From Candidatus Hydrothermales bacterium (GTDB lineage: Bacteria; Hydrothermota; Hydrothermia; Hydrothermales; JAJRUZ01), in the NCBI GenBank assembly GCA_039630235.1, contig JBCNVI010000003.1:62001-126000 (forward strand): a stretch of DNA of 64,000 bases, read 5' to 3'. Shown one piece after another: positions 1 to 8,237 of the stretch. Every line of letters begins with the position of its first letter. The first letter of the stretch is position 1. The notes beneath the pieces were generated by a model that ran no database searches, was not told where the DNA came from, and saw only the letters and a program-made list of their open reading frames with translations. A program made the translations under genes and the position numbers.

Positions 1-1
1 C

Positions 2-886
2 ATTTTTTTTCTCTTTAAAAGTTTAGATTCTCCTTTCAAAGAACTTTTACCACCAGATTCATTTGACTTTGCGGTTGCCCTTATCTCTGATGTAGGTAAT
101 AACTTTGAACCTTGCGGGTGTGGAAATCCACCTTTTAGAGGTGGTGAACTTTCAAAAAGAGCTTATGTAGCAAAGAAACTCCATGAAAAATATAATACAA
201 AGATTTTGATTTTCGATACAGGTAACTACGTAAGCCCATCCTCAAATAGAGAATTCTTAAAAATCTTTAGAGATATACTTAAAATCATGAAAGTGAAAGC
301 AATGGCTCTTGGAGAAAGAGAAGCGTTTTCAAGTAAAGAAGATATTGAATATTTGGTCAAAGAACTTAAATACCCCTTTGTAAATATGAATTCTGATTTT
401 AAGGAACTTTTAAAACCCTATGAGATTTTTCAAATTGGTAAAACAAAAATTTATTTTACATCTTATAATCCTCCAAGAATATCTAACGGATTTTCTGATT
501 ATGAATTATCTGTATTTGAAAAACTAAAGAAAGAATTAAAAAACAAAAATTCGATTTTACTTATCGTTACTCCGTTTTTCACCGAGTTACCTTTTGATAC
601 TAATCTATGCGTTTTTAACATTATAGGAAACTCTATTAATTTTGAGGTAAGCTTAAAAAAAGAAAAAGGTATATACACCTTGACAGTGTCAAGATATGGC
701 ATATATTTACCAATTATATTTTTCTCAAACAAAAATGGAGTGATAAATGTTAAAAAAGTCGTCAACATTCCATTAGATAATAGGATAGAGAAAGATTCAG
801 AGATAGAAAAATTGAGAGAAAGTTGGGAAAAAAAGAAAAAAAGAGAAATAGAGAAGTTGAAAAAAAGGCTTTTAAGGGGTAATTAA
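2..886 (+). CDS. EPCGC-type 5'-nucleotidase/metallophosphatase-like exported protein, 5'-truncated
   Basis: The reading frame is open from base 2, so the gene begins at or before the window edge; only the stop at 884-886 is certain. The N-terminal part (codons from base 2) is hydrophobic and is followed by FEPCGCGNPPFRGGELSKRA, which matches the EPCGC...GG motif of a family of exported 5'-nucleotidase-like (calcineurin-fold) proteins. The stretch ILIFDTGNYV corresponds to the strand that carries the GD metal ligand in true phosphoesterases. Here the expected DxHG and GD ligands read DVGN and GN, so metal catalysis is doubtful. The C-terminus is very Lys/Glu-rich. The last 15 bases overlap the convergent lipoprotein gene. 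The family call is moderate and the function unknown. Confidence 0.55.
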   Translation: MFFLFKSLDSPFKELLPPDSFDFAVALISDVGNNFEPCGCGNPPFRGGELSKRAYVAKKLHEKYNTKILIFDTGNYVSPSSNREFLKIFRDILKIMKVKAMALGEREAFSSKEDIEYLVKELKYPFVNMNSDFKELLKPYEIFQIGKTKIYFTSYNPPRISNGFSDYELSVFEKLKKELKNKNSILLIVTPFFTELPFDTNLCVFNIIGNSINFEVSLKKEKGIYTLTVSRYGIYLPIIFFSNKNGVINVKKVVNIPLDNRIEKDSEIEKLRESWEKKKKREIEKLKKRLLRGN

Positions 887-1279
887 TTTTCTCTTTTTTT
901 TAGGAATTGTGTCAATCCTTTGTGTATCCTTTATTATTCCAAAAATTTCAAACACTTTTGATGTACCTAGGTTTTCCCATCTATCAAGAGCCTGGAAAGT
1001 AATTTCATATTTATTGTATGGCGGAGATATTAAAAATTCATAGGGAGGGATCGAATCAATTTGAGATTCCTTACCGTCTATTAATAATTTTACCCATAAT
1101 ATTTTGGATTTATCTTCTACAGAAACAGTTATTTTAAAAGAATCTCTTATAGTATCTTTTTCCCTCAAATTTAAGACATTTATTATTGGTGCCTCTAGGT
1201 CTGGTTTACCTGGAGGAGGGGCTTTATAACCACAGCAAAAGAGAAATAAGGTTAAAAGTTTTATTTTGGAAAATTTCAT
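872..1279 (-). CDS. Small lipoprotein with one Ig-like domain
   Basis: This is a 135-residue protein. Its N-terminus, MKFSKIKLLTLFLFCCGYK, is a lipoprotein signal with the cysteine at about position 15-16. From about residue 30 to 115 there is a single beta-rich domain with the pattern of bacterial Ig-like domains that precede or decorate surface proteins: DSFKITVSVEDKS, then VKLLIDGKE, then ITFQALDRWENLG. The same pattern recurs at the N-terminus of the large lipoprotein at 49405-51240. It is probably anchored in a membrane leaflet facing the periplasm or outside. The specific role is unknown. Its start lies 24 bp from the divergent V-ATPase gene, and its 3' end overlaps the preceding gene by 15 bp. 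Confidence 0.6.
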   Translation of the reverse strand: MKFSKIKLLTLFLFCCGYKAPPPGKPDLEAPIINVLNLREKDTIRDSFKITVSVEDKSKILWVKLLIDGKESQIDSIPPYEFLISPPYNKYEITFQALDRWENLGTSKVFEIFGIIKDTQRIDTIPKKKRKLITP

Positions 1280-1286
1280 TTTATAT

Positions 1287-1303
1287 AGTATATAATAAAG
1301 AAA
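1287..1303. promoter_or_regulatory. Overlapping divergent -10 elements (lipoprotein / atpD)
   Basis: TATAAT lies at 1291-1296, seven bases before the atpD ATG at 1304. On the minus strand TATACT (1287-1292) lies seven bases before the lipoprotein ATG at 1279. No Shine-Dalgarno precedes either start. Both transcripts would therefore start at or next to the start codon. The -35 regions are weak, with TTGGAA at 1266-1271 the best plus-strand match. This is inferred from spacing only. Confidence 0.45.
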
Positions 1304-1924
1304 ATGGAAAATGTCGCTCCTACGCGAATGGTAATGCTTTTAAAGAAAAGGCAAATAAAGGTTGCAGAAAGTGGGGTAGCTCTTTTAAAAAACAAAAGAG
1401 ATGCTCTCCTATCTGAATTTCTAAATCTAATAAAGCCACTTTTAAGGGAGTATAAGGAGTTAGATAGGACTACTAAAAAGGCTATGAATACCCTTATACT
1501 TGCTATTGGAAAGGATGGTTCAGAAGAGTTAAGATCTGCAGCCCTTTTGTCATCTAAAGAAATTGTACTAAAAATGAAAGAGAGAAAACTTTGGGGAGTT
1601 TCTATCCCAGAAATTGAAAAAAAAGATGGAAAAAAAACAATTTCCTCAAGGTTTTTAAGTCCCTTCTCTGTTACAACAAGAATAGATGGGACTACCTCAG
1701 TCTTTGAAACTTTAATAGACAAGATTCTTTCAATCGTTCCACTTGAGATTAAGTTTAAAAGAATAGGAGAAGAAATAAAAAAAACTACAAGAAGAGTAAA
1801 CGCTCTTGAACAAAAGATAATACCAAGACTTAAGGAGGAGGTTAATTACATAAGAAGAGCCCTTGAAGATAGAGAGAGGGAAGATAAGTTCAGAATGAAA
1901 CTTTTGAAAAGGAAGAGGTCGTAA
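1304..1924 (+). CDS. atpD: V/A-type ATPase subunit D
   Basis: This 206-residue protein has the length and pattern of the central-stalk subunit D of V/A-type ATPases. It begins APTRMVMLLKKRQIKVAESG with a LLKNKRDAL motif near residue 27. Long N- and C-terminal helices flank a short central region, and the C-terminal helix contains RRVNALEQKIIPRL (about 163-176). In the complex this subunit is the rotor shaft inside the catalytic hexamer. No other ATPase subunit gene lies within the window, which is unusual because subunit D normally follows A and B. The gene leads an operon with the PpiD-like and BamA-like genes. It has no visible ribosome-binding site, and a TATAAT box sits seven bases upstream of ATG. 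Confidence 0.9.
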   Translation: MENVAPTRMVMLLKKRQIKVAESGVALLKNKRDALLSEFLNLIKPLLREYKELDRTTKKAMNTLILAIGKDGSEELRSAALLSSKEIVLKMKERKLWGVSIPEIEKKDGKKTISSRFLSPFSVTTRIDGTTSVFETLIDKILSIVPLEIKFKRIGEEIKKTTRRVNALEQKIIPRLKEEVNYIRRALEDREREDKFRMKLLKRKRS

Positions 1925-1925
1925 A

Positions 1926-3689
1926 ATGCCTTTGATGCAATCAATAAGAAAGAATGCAAGAGTTATCTTGTTTTTAATGGCTATTACTTTTATTTTATGG
2001 ATTTTCCTTGAACTCGGAATGGATATTGCTGGTTATGAAATTACAAAACCCTATCAGAGAGGAATAATAGCTGAAATTGATGGAGTCCAGGTGAGTTTTG
2101 ATACTTATCAAGATTTATTAAACGAACTTATTGAGAGAGAAAGAAACTTAAGAGGCGATTTAACCGATAGAGATATTGCACTAATTGAGTCAAGGGCTTT
2201 TGATGAGCTTTTGTTTAGAACAAGATTTTCTGAAATCAGAAAGAAAAGAAAATTAATTGTTGATGATAATCTTTTAAATACAATAATTTTGAATGCACCA
2301 CCCCCGGAAGTTTTACAAGACAGTTCCTTTTGGATAAAAGATAGCTTTGATATTAATAAATACAGACAATTTTTGGAGGATCCCTCAAACAGAGAAATTG
2401 TTTTAAACTACGCAAAAAATATAATAGAGTCTTATCCTGTTGAACTTATGAATCTTGATATTACCTCAATGCTACATATATCTAAGGATGAAATAGAGAA
2501 AGAACTCTTTAATAGATTAACGAATTTTACTTTTAAATATTATCAGGTTCTTTATCTTCAGATTCCTGATACTCAAATTAAATTTAACGATGACAGCTTA
2601 AGGTACTTTTATAATAAAAATAAAAAGGATTTTAAAAGGGAGGGCTTTTACAAGATAGGCTATGTAAAGATTGAACTGAAACCTTCAAAGTCTGACAGCG
2701 CCCTAGTGCTAGAAGATTTAAAAGAAATAAGAGAACTTTTAATTAATAATAAAATTGACATATTTGAGGCAAATAAAACCTACAACAGAATATTGAGATA
2801 TAAAAAGGATACGGTATTTAGTACAAAAGAGGGCTCAAAGGTTTACGAAATTTTGGTTAACTATAAGGAAAAAGAAATAACAGAGCCTGTAATAATAGGA
2901 GATACCGCCTTTGTTTTCTTTATGGAGAGTAAAGGAGAAAAGGAGATAAAGTATAGAGTTTTAGTTTCGTCTATAGTGACAACAAGTTACGAAACAAGAA
3001 TGAATTTAAAAGATAAAGCGACCAATCTATTCAAAGAGGCAAAAGAAAGGGGTTTAAAAGTTGCGGCAGAATCTTATAAAGTTGAATACAGGGAAAGTGG
3101 AGAAATTACCTATGATTTACCATTTATTCCTGGAATAGGAGAAAATGATGCTATAAGAGAGTGGATTAAAAAATCACGTAAGGGCTCTATTCAAAAGTTT
3201 TGGACACCAGAAGGATTTTACATTATAGAGATTCTTGATAAAACAAAGCCAAAAATCGAAAATTTTGAAGAAGTTAAAAGTAAGGTGAAGTTTATGTATT
3301 TAAAATCAAAAAAAGAAAAAATTGGATTAAATATTTCTGAAAAAATCTTAAAAGGAGAAGTTTTTGATACAAGTTTTGTGATCAAAAAAGAGTTTAAAGA
3401 TATAAATTTCTATGATAGAGCGTTTGGATTACAGTACCCTGATAGAGTATATGGACTACTTGTACGCATGAACGTGGGTGAGAAAAAGAGAATCTCTGTT
3501 CCTGGATCTATAATAATAGTTGAACTTTTAGATAAAAGAGAACCATCTACAGAGGAGGTGTCCGTAAAGCTAAATGAGTATTATGAACGTCACCTCACGA
3601 GTTTGCAAAATAAAGTATTTAGCTCCTTTTACCAGGAGTTAAAAAGCAGGGAAGGCGTTAAAGATTATAGGTCTAGTTTTTTCGAGTAA
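1926..3689 (+). CDS. PpiD/SurA-like membrane-anchored periplasmic chaperone
   Basis: This 587-residue protein has one N-terminal transmembrane helix (about residues 12-32, ILFLMAITFILWIFLELG). A SurA/PpiD-type N-terminal helical domain follows, with IIAEIDGVQVSFDTYQDLLN at about 47-66. Two or more parvulin-like or derived segments follow: residues about 240-350, then a later part with RKGSIQKFWTPEGFYIIEIL. The architecture matches PpiD: cytoplasmic tail, single anchor and periplasmic chaperone body. Parvulin active-site residues are not clearly conserved, so it may be a chaperone without isomerase activity. It starts two bases after atpD with a GGAAGAGG ribosome-binding site, and it is followed, with overlap, by a BamA-like gene. 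This placement fits a role in outer-membrane protein folding. Confidence 0.7.
   Translation: MPLMQSIRKNARVILFLMAITFILWIFLELGMDIAGYEITKPYQRGIIAEIDGVQVSFDTYQDLLNELIERERNLRGDLTDRDIALIESRAFDELLFRTRFSEIRKKRKLIVDDNLLNTIILNAPPPEVLQDSSFWIKDSFDINKYRQFLEDPSNREIVLNYAKNIIESYPVELMNLDITSMLHISKDEIEKELFNRLTNFTFKYYQVLYLQIPDTQIKFNDDSLRYFYNKNKKDFKREGFYKIGYVKIELKPSKSDSALVLEDLKEIRELLINNKIDIFEANKTYNRILRYKKDTVFSTKEGSKVYEILVNYKEKEITEPVIIGDTAFVFFMESKGEKEIKYRVLVSSIVTTSYETRMNLKDKATNLFKEAKERGLKVAAESYKVEYRESGEITYDLPFIPGIGENDAIREWIKKSRKGSIQKFWTPEGFYIIEILDKTKPKIENFEEVKSKVKFMYLKSKKEKIGLNISEKILKGEVFDTSFVIKKEFKDINFYDRAFGLQYPDRVYGLLVRMNVGEKKRISVPGSIIIVELLDKREPSTEEVSVKLNEYYERHLTSLQNKVFSSFYQELKSREGVKDYRSSFFE
3648..3666 (+). promoter_or_regulatory. 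Ribosome-binding site and ATT start of the BamA-like gene
   Basis: AGGGAAGG at 3648-3655 is followed eight bases later by ATT (3664-3666) in the frame of the BamA-like protein. That frame is open from the in-frame TAA at 3640-3642 and contains no ATG, GTG or TTG until ATG 3871, which would delete the signal peptide and part of the first POTRA domain. Confidence 0.5.
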
Positions 3690-5367
3690 ATTAATTCTTT
3701 TACTTTTTAGTAAGCTCACATCTTATACGTTTAATGACATTTATTTTATAAATTCTCATAGTTTTAGCAATAAAACTTTAATAAAAATTTCGGGCATTCC
3801 AATTGGAAGAGAAACAAAAGATGTTACAGTCTTAAATGGATTACAAAGAGTTACAACTTTTTACAAATCAATGGGTTTTCTCGATTTCAGAATAATTGAT
3901 TATAAAATTACAAAAAAAGAGAGCTTTCACTACCTTTACGTATATGTTTATGAGGGAACAAGAAAAATAATAAAAGAAATTTTTATAGATCCTGACACAT
4001 TCAGTTTTTTATTAAAATTTTTGAAAAAAAAATTACCAACTTTTTATTCAGAGGATTTTTTACACAGTTTTGAAGAAAAAGTATATAGTTATTTTACAGA
4101 GAACGGTTTTTTTTTCTTTAATTATGAAAGATTAGTTGAGAGAAGTTCTGATACACTGAAAATTATTTATAAACTGAGGCCAGGAAAAAAAGTAAAGATA
4201 AGAGAAATAAAAATAGAGGGTCTATCACCAAAAACAAGAAAAAAAATAATTTTAGATGCGATTGAACTAAAAGAAGGTGATTATCTTTTGCTTGATAAAC
4301 TTTATCTATCGGTTAAGAATGTATATTCAATGGGAATAATAAGAAGTTTAGATTACAAGGTTATACCAAACTCTGATTCTACTGAGGTTGATATTCATTT
4401 TAACGTAAAAGAGGAGAAGATGAGAGCCTTAAGGTCAGGATATGGTTATTCAAGTGATGGATTTTCACAGTTTAGGTTAGAGCTCGAGCACTTAAATGTT
4501 TTTAATAATGCTCAGAGATTAGCTCTTTTAGCTAAATCTTACTTTAATGCTAAGTCATTTTTACACTGGGAGTTTTCTTTAAGATATCAAGATCCAAATT
4601 TTGTTATAAAGAAAAATATCCTTGAGTTGCTTCCCTTTTATTATTTTGATAAATTAGAGGATGTAATTAGGTTTGGATTTGAATCAAGGTATATGATAAA
4701 AAGGGGTGCATGGATTTTTGAAACAAATTTAATTTGGCAAAATGTTAGAACTATTTATAAATCAAAGGAACTCTTTTACTTAAATGGTTTAGGGTTTTCT
4801 TATACACAAGATAAAAGGGATAACATATTAGATACAAAAGAAGGTTATCGTATATATAAGTTTATAAATGCTTATGGTTCAGTTTTTGGGGGAACTGAAA
4901 ACCTTTTAAAACTAGGCTATGATTTTTCTTTTTTTGAAACTTTTAAAACTTATACAATTGCCTTTAGATTTACAGGTGGAAGTATTGTTCCCTATCCTCC
5001 TTCAGAAATTGTTCCTTACTCTGAAAGATTTCTACTTGGCGGAGAGGGTTCTCTAAGAGGTGTAAAAAGATATTCGGTTGGTGATTATGATATAAGGGGT
5101 ATAAAAAGTGGAACGAACTTTTATCTTATAAATTTTGAAATTAGAAAGGTTTTAACGAGTTACTTAAAATTTGTAATTTTTTTCGATACCGGAACTTGTT
5201 CAAACATATTTTCGTATAAATCCTTTAAGAATAACGCCTTTGGTTTTGGAATGGGTTTTAGATATTTTTTTGGAATATTACCCTTTAGAGTTGATTTAGG
5301 TACTAATAATTATTTTCTCAGAACAAAGGAGCTTTTCCTATATCTTGGATTAGGTCATTATTTTTAA
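3664..5367 (+). CDS. BamA/TamA-like Omp85 outer-membrane assembly protein
   Basis: The frame begins with a signal-peptide-like segment (IIGLVFSSKLILLLFSKLTS). Three POTRA-like domains follow: one around GIPIGRET...FYKSMGFLDFRI, one around DFLHSFEEKVYSYFTENGFF, and one around IREIKIEGLSPKTRKKIIL. The C-terminal half is a beta-barrel with LGGEGSLRGVKRY, the Omp85 VRGF/Y-type motif. The protein ends in an aromatic-rich strand (LYLGLGHYF). At about 567 residues it is shorter than five-POTRA BamA. The likely role is inserting barrel proteins into the outer membrane. The coding start overlaps the chaperone gene by 26 bases, so translation is probably coupled. An annotation beginning at ATG 3871 would be about 69 residues too short. 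The family is secure; the exact start is inferred. Confidence 0.8.
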   Translation: MIGLVFSSKLILLLFSKLTSYTFNDIYFINSHSFSNKTLIKISGIPIGRETKDVTVLNGLQRVTTFYKSMGFLDFRIIDYKITKKESFHYLYVYVYEGTRKIIKEIFIDPDTFSFLLKFLKKKLPTFYSEDFLHSFEEKVYSYFTENGFFFFNYERLVERSSDTLKIIYKLRPGKKVKIREIKIEGLSPKTRKKIILDAIELKEGDYLLLDKLYLSVKNVYSMGIIRSLDYKVIPNSDSTEVDIHFNVKEEKMRALRSGYGYSSDGFSQFRLELEHLNVFNNAQRLALLAKSYFNAKSFLHWEFSLRYQDPNFVIKKNILELLPFYYFDKLEDVIRFGFESRYMIKRGAWIFETNLIWQNVRTIYKSKELFYLNGLGFSYTQDKRDNILDTKEGYRIYKFINAYGSVFGGTENLLKLGYDFSFFETFKTYTIAFRFTGGSIVPYPPSEIVPYSERFLLGGEGSLRGVKRYSVGDYDIRGIKSGTNFYLINFEIRKVLTSYLKFVIFFDTGTCSNIFSYKSFKNNAFGFGMGFRYFFGILPFRVDLGTNNYFLRTKELFLYLGLGHYF

Positions 5368-5395
5368 TTTAACCTTATAGAGGTAGTGTTTATTT

Positions 5396-6532
5396 TTATA
5401 TGTTTAATGATTGAGCTCTTCTAAAAAAGGTTGGTATTTCTAAGTCTCCATTTTCATTAAGGTGTTGAAGATTTTTTTCTTTAAATGGGGTAAATAAACT
5501 TTCCCTTTTTTCAACAGCATCTGGTATACCTGCAGCAACTATAGTAACTTCGACTTTTCCATTCATCTCATCGGTGTAATCTAGTCCAGTTATAATCTCT
5601 GGATTTTCATTTTCATTTTCAGCTGAAACAATACTCATTATCTCTTGAATTTCCTTTAAGGTTAAATCATTTCCTCCAGCTATATTTAAAAGAATTCCTT
5701 TAGCATGTTTTATACCATCACTATCAATAAGAGGGGAATGTATTGCGTTCATTACTGCGTCTTTAGCTTTTGTGTCGCCTTCTCCTATTCCTATACCCAT
5801 TACAGATTTTCCACCATATTTTAGTATACTTCTAATATCGGCAAAGTCAACGTTTACATATTGTGGCTTTTGTATGATGTTTACGATACCCTTAACAGCC
5901 TGAAACAGCACTTCATCTACCTTTTTAAATCCTTCTCTGAGTGATAAATTCTCATTTCCATTTGTTAAAAGTCTATCGTTAGGAATTACTATATAGGAGT
6001 TAACGTATTTTTTTAATTCATGTAAAGATTCGATTGCTCTTCTTTGTCTTAGAGGTCCTTCCATAGAAAAGGGTAGCGTTACCACAGCTGAAGTAAGTAT
6101 ATTTAGGTCTTCTTTACATAGTTTAGCAATAATTGGTATTCCACCACTTCCTGTACCTCCTCCAAGTCCAGCTGCAAGAAATACCATATCAGCGTCTTTT
6201 AATAAACTTTTTATTTCTTCGATAGATTCTTCAACAGCTCTTTTTCCTATCTCTGGATCACCTCCTGAACCTTGTCCTTTTGTTATGTTTTTTCCCAATT
6301 GAATTTTAATATTAACGGGAATTCTGCTTAGGGCTTGAATATCTGTATTTGCCACCATAAGCTCTATGTTTTCCATTCCTTTTTCAGCCATGAACTTTAC
6401 AGCATTTGAACCTCCGCCTCCTATTCCTAAAACTTTAATTCTTATTTGTCTAATTCCGCTGTCATGTAACCTAATCATAACTCTGTTTTTTCCTTTAATT
6501 TTTTGGATTTGAACCCCATTAAAAGTTTTCAA
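5396..6532 (-). CDS. ftsZ: Cell division GTPase FtsZ
   Basis: This 378-residue tubulin homologue polymerises into the division ring. The tubulin signature GGGTGSGG is at residues 124-131, a glycine-rich GIGGGGSNAV at about 36-45 and the catalytic T7 loop NVDFADIRSI at 227-236. The C-terminal tail LEIPTFFRRAQ matches the conserved peptide that binds FtsA. About 25 residues precede the usual FtsZ core; later in-frame starts (M19) are possible. It is the last gene of the dcw operon and its start overlaps ftsA by 14 bases. It converges with the BamA-like gene across a 28-bp gap in which I see no strong terminator. Confidence 0.97.
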   Translation of the reverse strand: MKTFNGVQIQKIKGKNRVMIRLHDSGIRQIRIKVLGIGGGGSNAVKFMAEKGMENIELMVANTDIQALSRIPVNIKIQLGKNITKGQGSGGDPEIGKRAVEESIEEIKSLLKDADMVFLAAGLGGGTGSGGIPIIAKLCKEDLNILTSAVVTLPFSMEGPLRQRRAIESLHELKKYVNSYIVIPNDRLLTNGNENLSLREGFKKVDEVLFQAVKGIVNIIQKPQYVNVDFADIRSILKYGGKSVMGIGIGEGDTKAKDAVMNAIHSPLIDSDGIKHAKGILLNIAGGNDLTLKEIQEIMSIVSAENENENPEIITGLDYTDEMNGKVEVTIVAAGIPDAVEKRESLFTPFKEKNLQHLNENGDLEIPTFFRRAQSLNI

Positions 6533-7754
6533 AAAATTCTTTTATACTTTTCAATATACCTCCCGAGAAAAAGCCTTTCTGTTTTGCTTTACTATCGCCA
6601 TATTTTATATTTCTTAGAATAAAGCCTAATCTCAAGGCACCTAAAGACGCAGAGTAGGAGGGATCATTAACTAAATCTTCGGATAATCCTCTGAAATCCT
6701 TTGGTTTACCAACTATACATGGAAGATTAAATACACTTTCCACCATTTCTGTAATCCCCTTTAATTTTGCTACCCCCCCTACAAGAACAATTCCAGCTGA
6801 TAATTTGTTAAGGTCAACTACTTTGTCTAATTGCCACTTCGTAAGTGAGAGTAATTCCTCTACTCTTGCATAAATCGTTTCTATTATTAAAGAAACCTTA
6901 AATTTCTTAGAGGGACGTTCTCCTATTCCCTTTAGCTCTATTTCTTCATTTTTATCATCGATTTTATCGAAGGATTCAAGGATTTCTTTTGCTGTTTTAT
7001 TTGGTATCCTTAAAATTTTAATTAAATCATTTATAATAAGTTTTCCACCCAATAAGAAGGAATTTGCATAAAGAAGGGCTCCCTTATTCCAGACAGCTAC
7101 ATCTATTGTTCCCATTCCAATATCCATAAGAATAACACCTTGATTTATTTCTTCTTCTTCAAGAACAGCATAAGAGGAAGCAATCGGAGAATAGACAAAA
7201 TTTTCAACGTTGAAGCCGCTCCTTTCAACTACTTTCCTTAAAGTACTTAAAACATTTCTTTTAGCCTTTAAGATAAACGTTTCAACCTCGAGCTTAGAAC
7301 CAATCATCCCCACAGGCTCTTTTATACCCCTTAAGTCATCGACTATGTATTCGTTTGGATGGACATAAATTATTGATCTATCGAGGGTATCTACTTTTTG
7401 AATTGATGTGTTTATAACTCTTATTCTATCACTTTCATGTATTTCTCCGTCAGAATCATGTACCTTAACAAAACCTTTCTCTATTTCACTTTCAATGTAA
7501 TTACCGTTTATTACTAAAATTAATCTTGTTTTTTTCTTTGGAACCTCACCCTTTAATCTAAAAGCTTCTTCTACAGCTAATTTTATCGTATTTGAAACTT
7601 TTTCAATGTTTTGAACTACCCCTGATTCGATTCCCTGTGACTCAATTTTGGATGAGTAACCCTCAACTTTTATTGTTTTCTTTTCTTCTATTCCGAAAAC
7701 TGCTAACACTTTAGAGGTACCTAGATCTACACAGACAATTCTCCTATTTTCCAC
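6519..7754 (-). CDS. ftsA: Cell division protein FtsA
   Basis: This is a 411-residue actin-like ATPase. VCVDLGTSKVLAVFG near residues 8-22 is the phosphate-1 motif, LMDIGMGTIDVAVW near 210-224 is phosphate-2, and VLVGGVAKLKGI near 325-336 is the adenosine motif. The final residues, GGILKSIKEFFENF, form an amphipathic helix of the type that attaches FtsA to the membrane. It would tether FtsZ filaments through the FtsZ tail peptide seen in the next gene. It lies three bases after the ftsQ-like gene and overlaps ftsZ, typical of translational coupling. Confidence 0.96.
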   Translation of the reverse strand: MENRRIVCVDLGTSKVLAVFGIEEKKTIKVEGYSSKIESQGIESGVVQNIEKVSNTIKLAVEEAFRLKGEVPKKKTRLILVINGNYIESEIEKGFVKVHDSDGEIHESDRIRVINTSIQKVDTLDRSIIYVHPNEYIVDDLRGIKEPVGMIGSKLEVETFILKAKRNVLSTLRKVVERSGFNVENFVYSPIASSYAVLEEEEINQGVILMDIGMGTIDVAVWNKGALLYANSFLLGGKLIINDLIKILRIPNKTAKEILESFDKIDDKNEEIELKGIGERPSKKFKVSLIIETIYARVEELLSLTKWQLDKVVDLNKLSAGIVLVGGVAKLKGITEMVESVFNLPCIVGKPKDFRGLSEDLVNDPSYSASLGALRLGFILRNIKYGDSKAKQKGFFSGGILKSIKEFFENF

Positions 7755-7757
7755 TTT

Positions 7758-8237
7758 TTACCTCCGTTCTAAAAAAGATAAAATTTCTAAGTTCAAAGTA
7801 TCTTTAAAATCCTCTATTTCTGTTAAATATCTTATTTTTTTGTCAAATCTACCAAGACCAAATATAATTAACTTTTCGTTATGTGTATAAATTGAGATTT
7901 TAAGTGGTTCAACATACTTAATTTCAGAGTAAAACTTGCTTTCGGTGTCTTTTATCCTTTTTAGTAACTCCGAAACCGGGTATAAAAATGAATTCATCCT
8001 GAAGCTATCATGTTCATTACTCATATCCACCCCGATAATCTCAGGTAAGTTCTTCTTAGATAAACTATCGATAATTCTTTTATCACTAATCTTTAATAAA
8101 AATCCTTTAGAGGTTAAAAATAAGTTTCCATCATATTTTGCTAAAATTTCACCATGATAACTCACACCGATTTTTTCGTTCCTCTTAAAACCGAATAGAA
8201 ATAAAATTAAAAGTATATATTTTCTTTTACCCCTCAT
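7758..8237 (-). CDS. ftsQ: Short FtsQ/DivIB-like divisome protein
   Basis: At 159 residues this protein is well below the roughly 250 usual for FtsQ. It occupies the canonical position between murB and ftsA. It has a basic N-terminus, one hydrophobic segment (YILLILFLFGF, about residues 7-17) and a stretch resembling the FtsQ beta domain: LFLTSKGFLLKISDK followed by LPEIIGVDM. The C-terminal LNLEILSFLERR resembles the last FtsQ strand. I see no room for a POTRA domain between the membrane segment and the beta domain. The assignment rests mostly on position and weak pattern. It overlaps murB by 11 bases. Confidence 0.6.
   Translation of the reverse strand: MRGKRKYILLILFLFGFKRNEKIGVSYHGEILAKYDGNLFLTSKGFLLKISDKRIIDSLSKKNLPEIIGVDMSNEHDSFRMNSFLYPVSELLKRIKDTESKFYSEIKYVEPLKISIYTHNEKLIIFGLGRFDKKIRYLTEIEDFKDTLNLEILSFLERR

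Noticed and set aside
5368-5395. Terminator between the convergent BamA-like and ftsZ genes
   Set aside because: Only a three-base stem (CCT...AGG) is visible in the 28-bp gap and no clean stem plus U tract.
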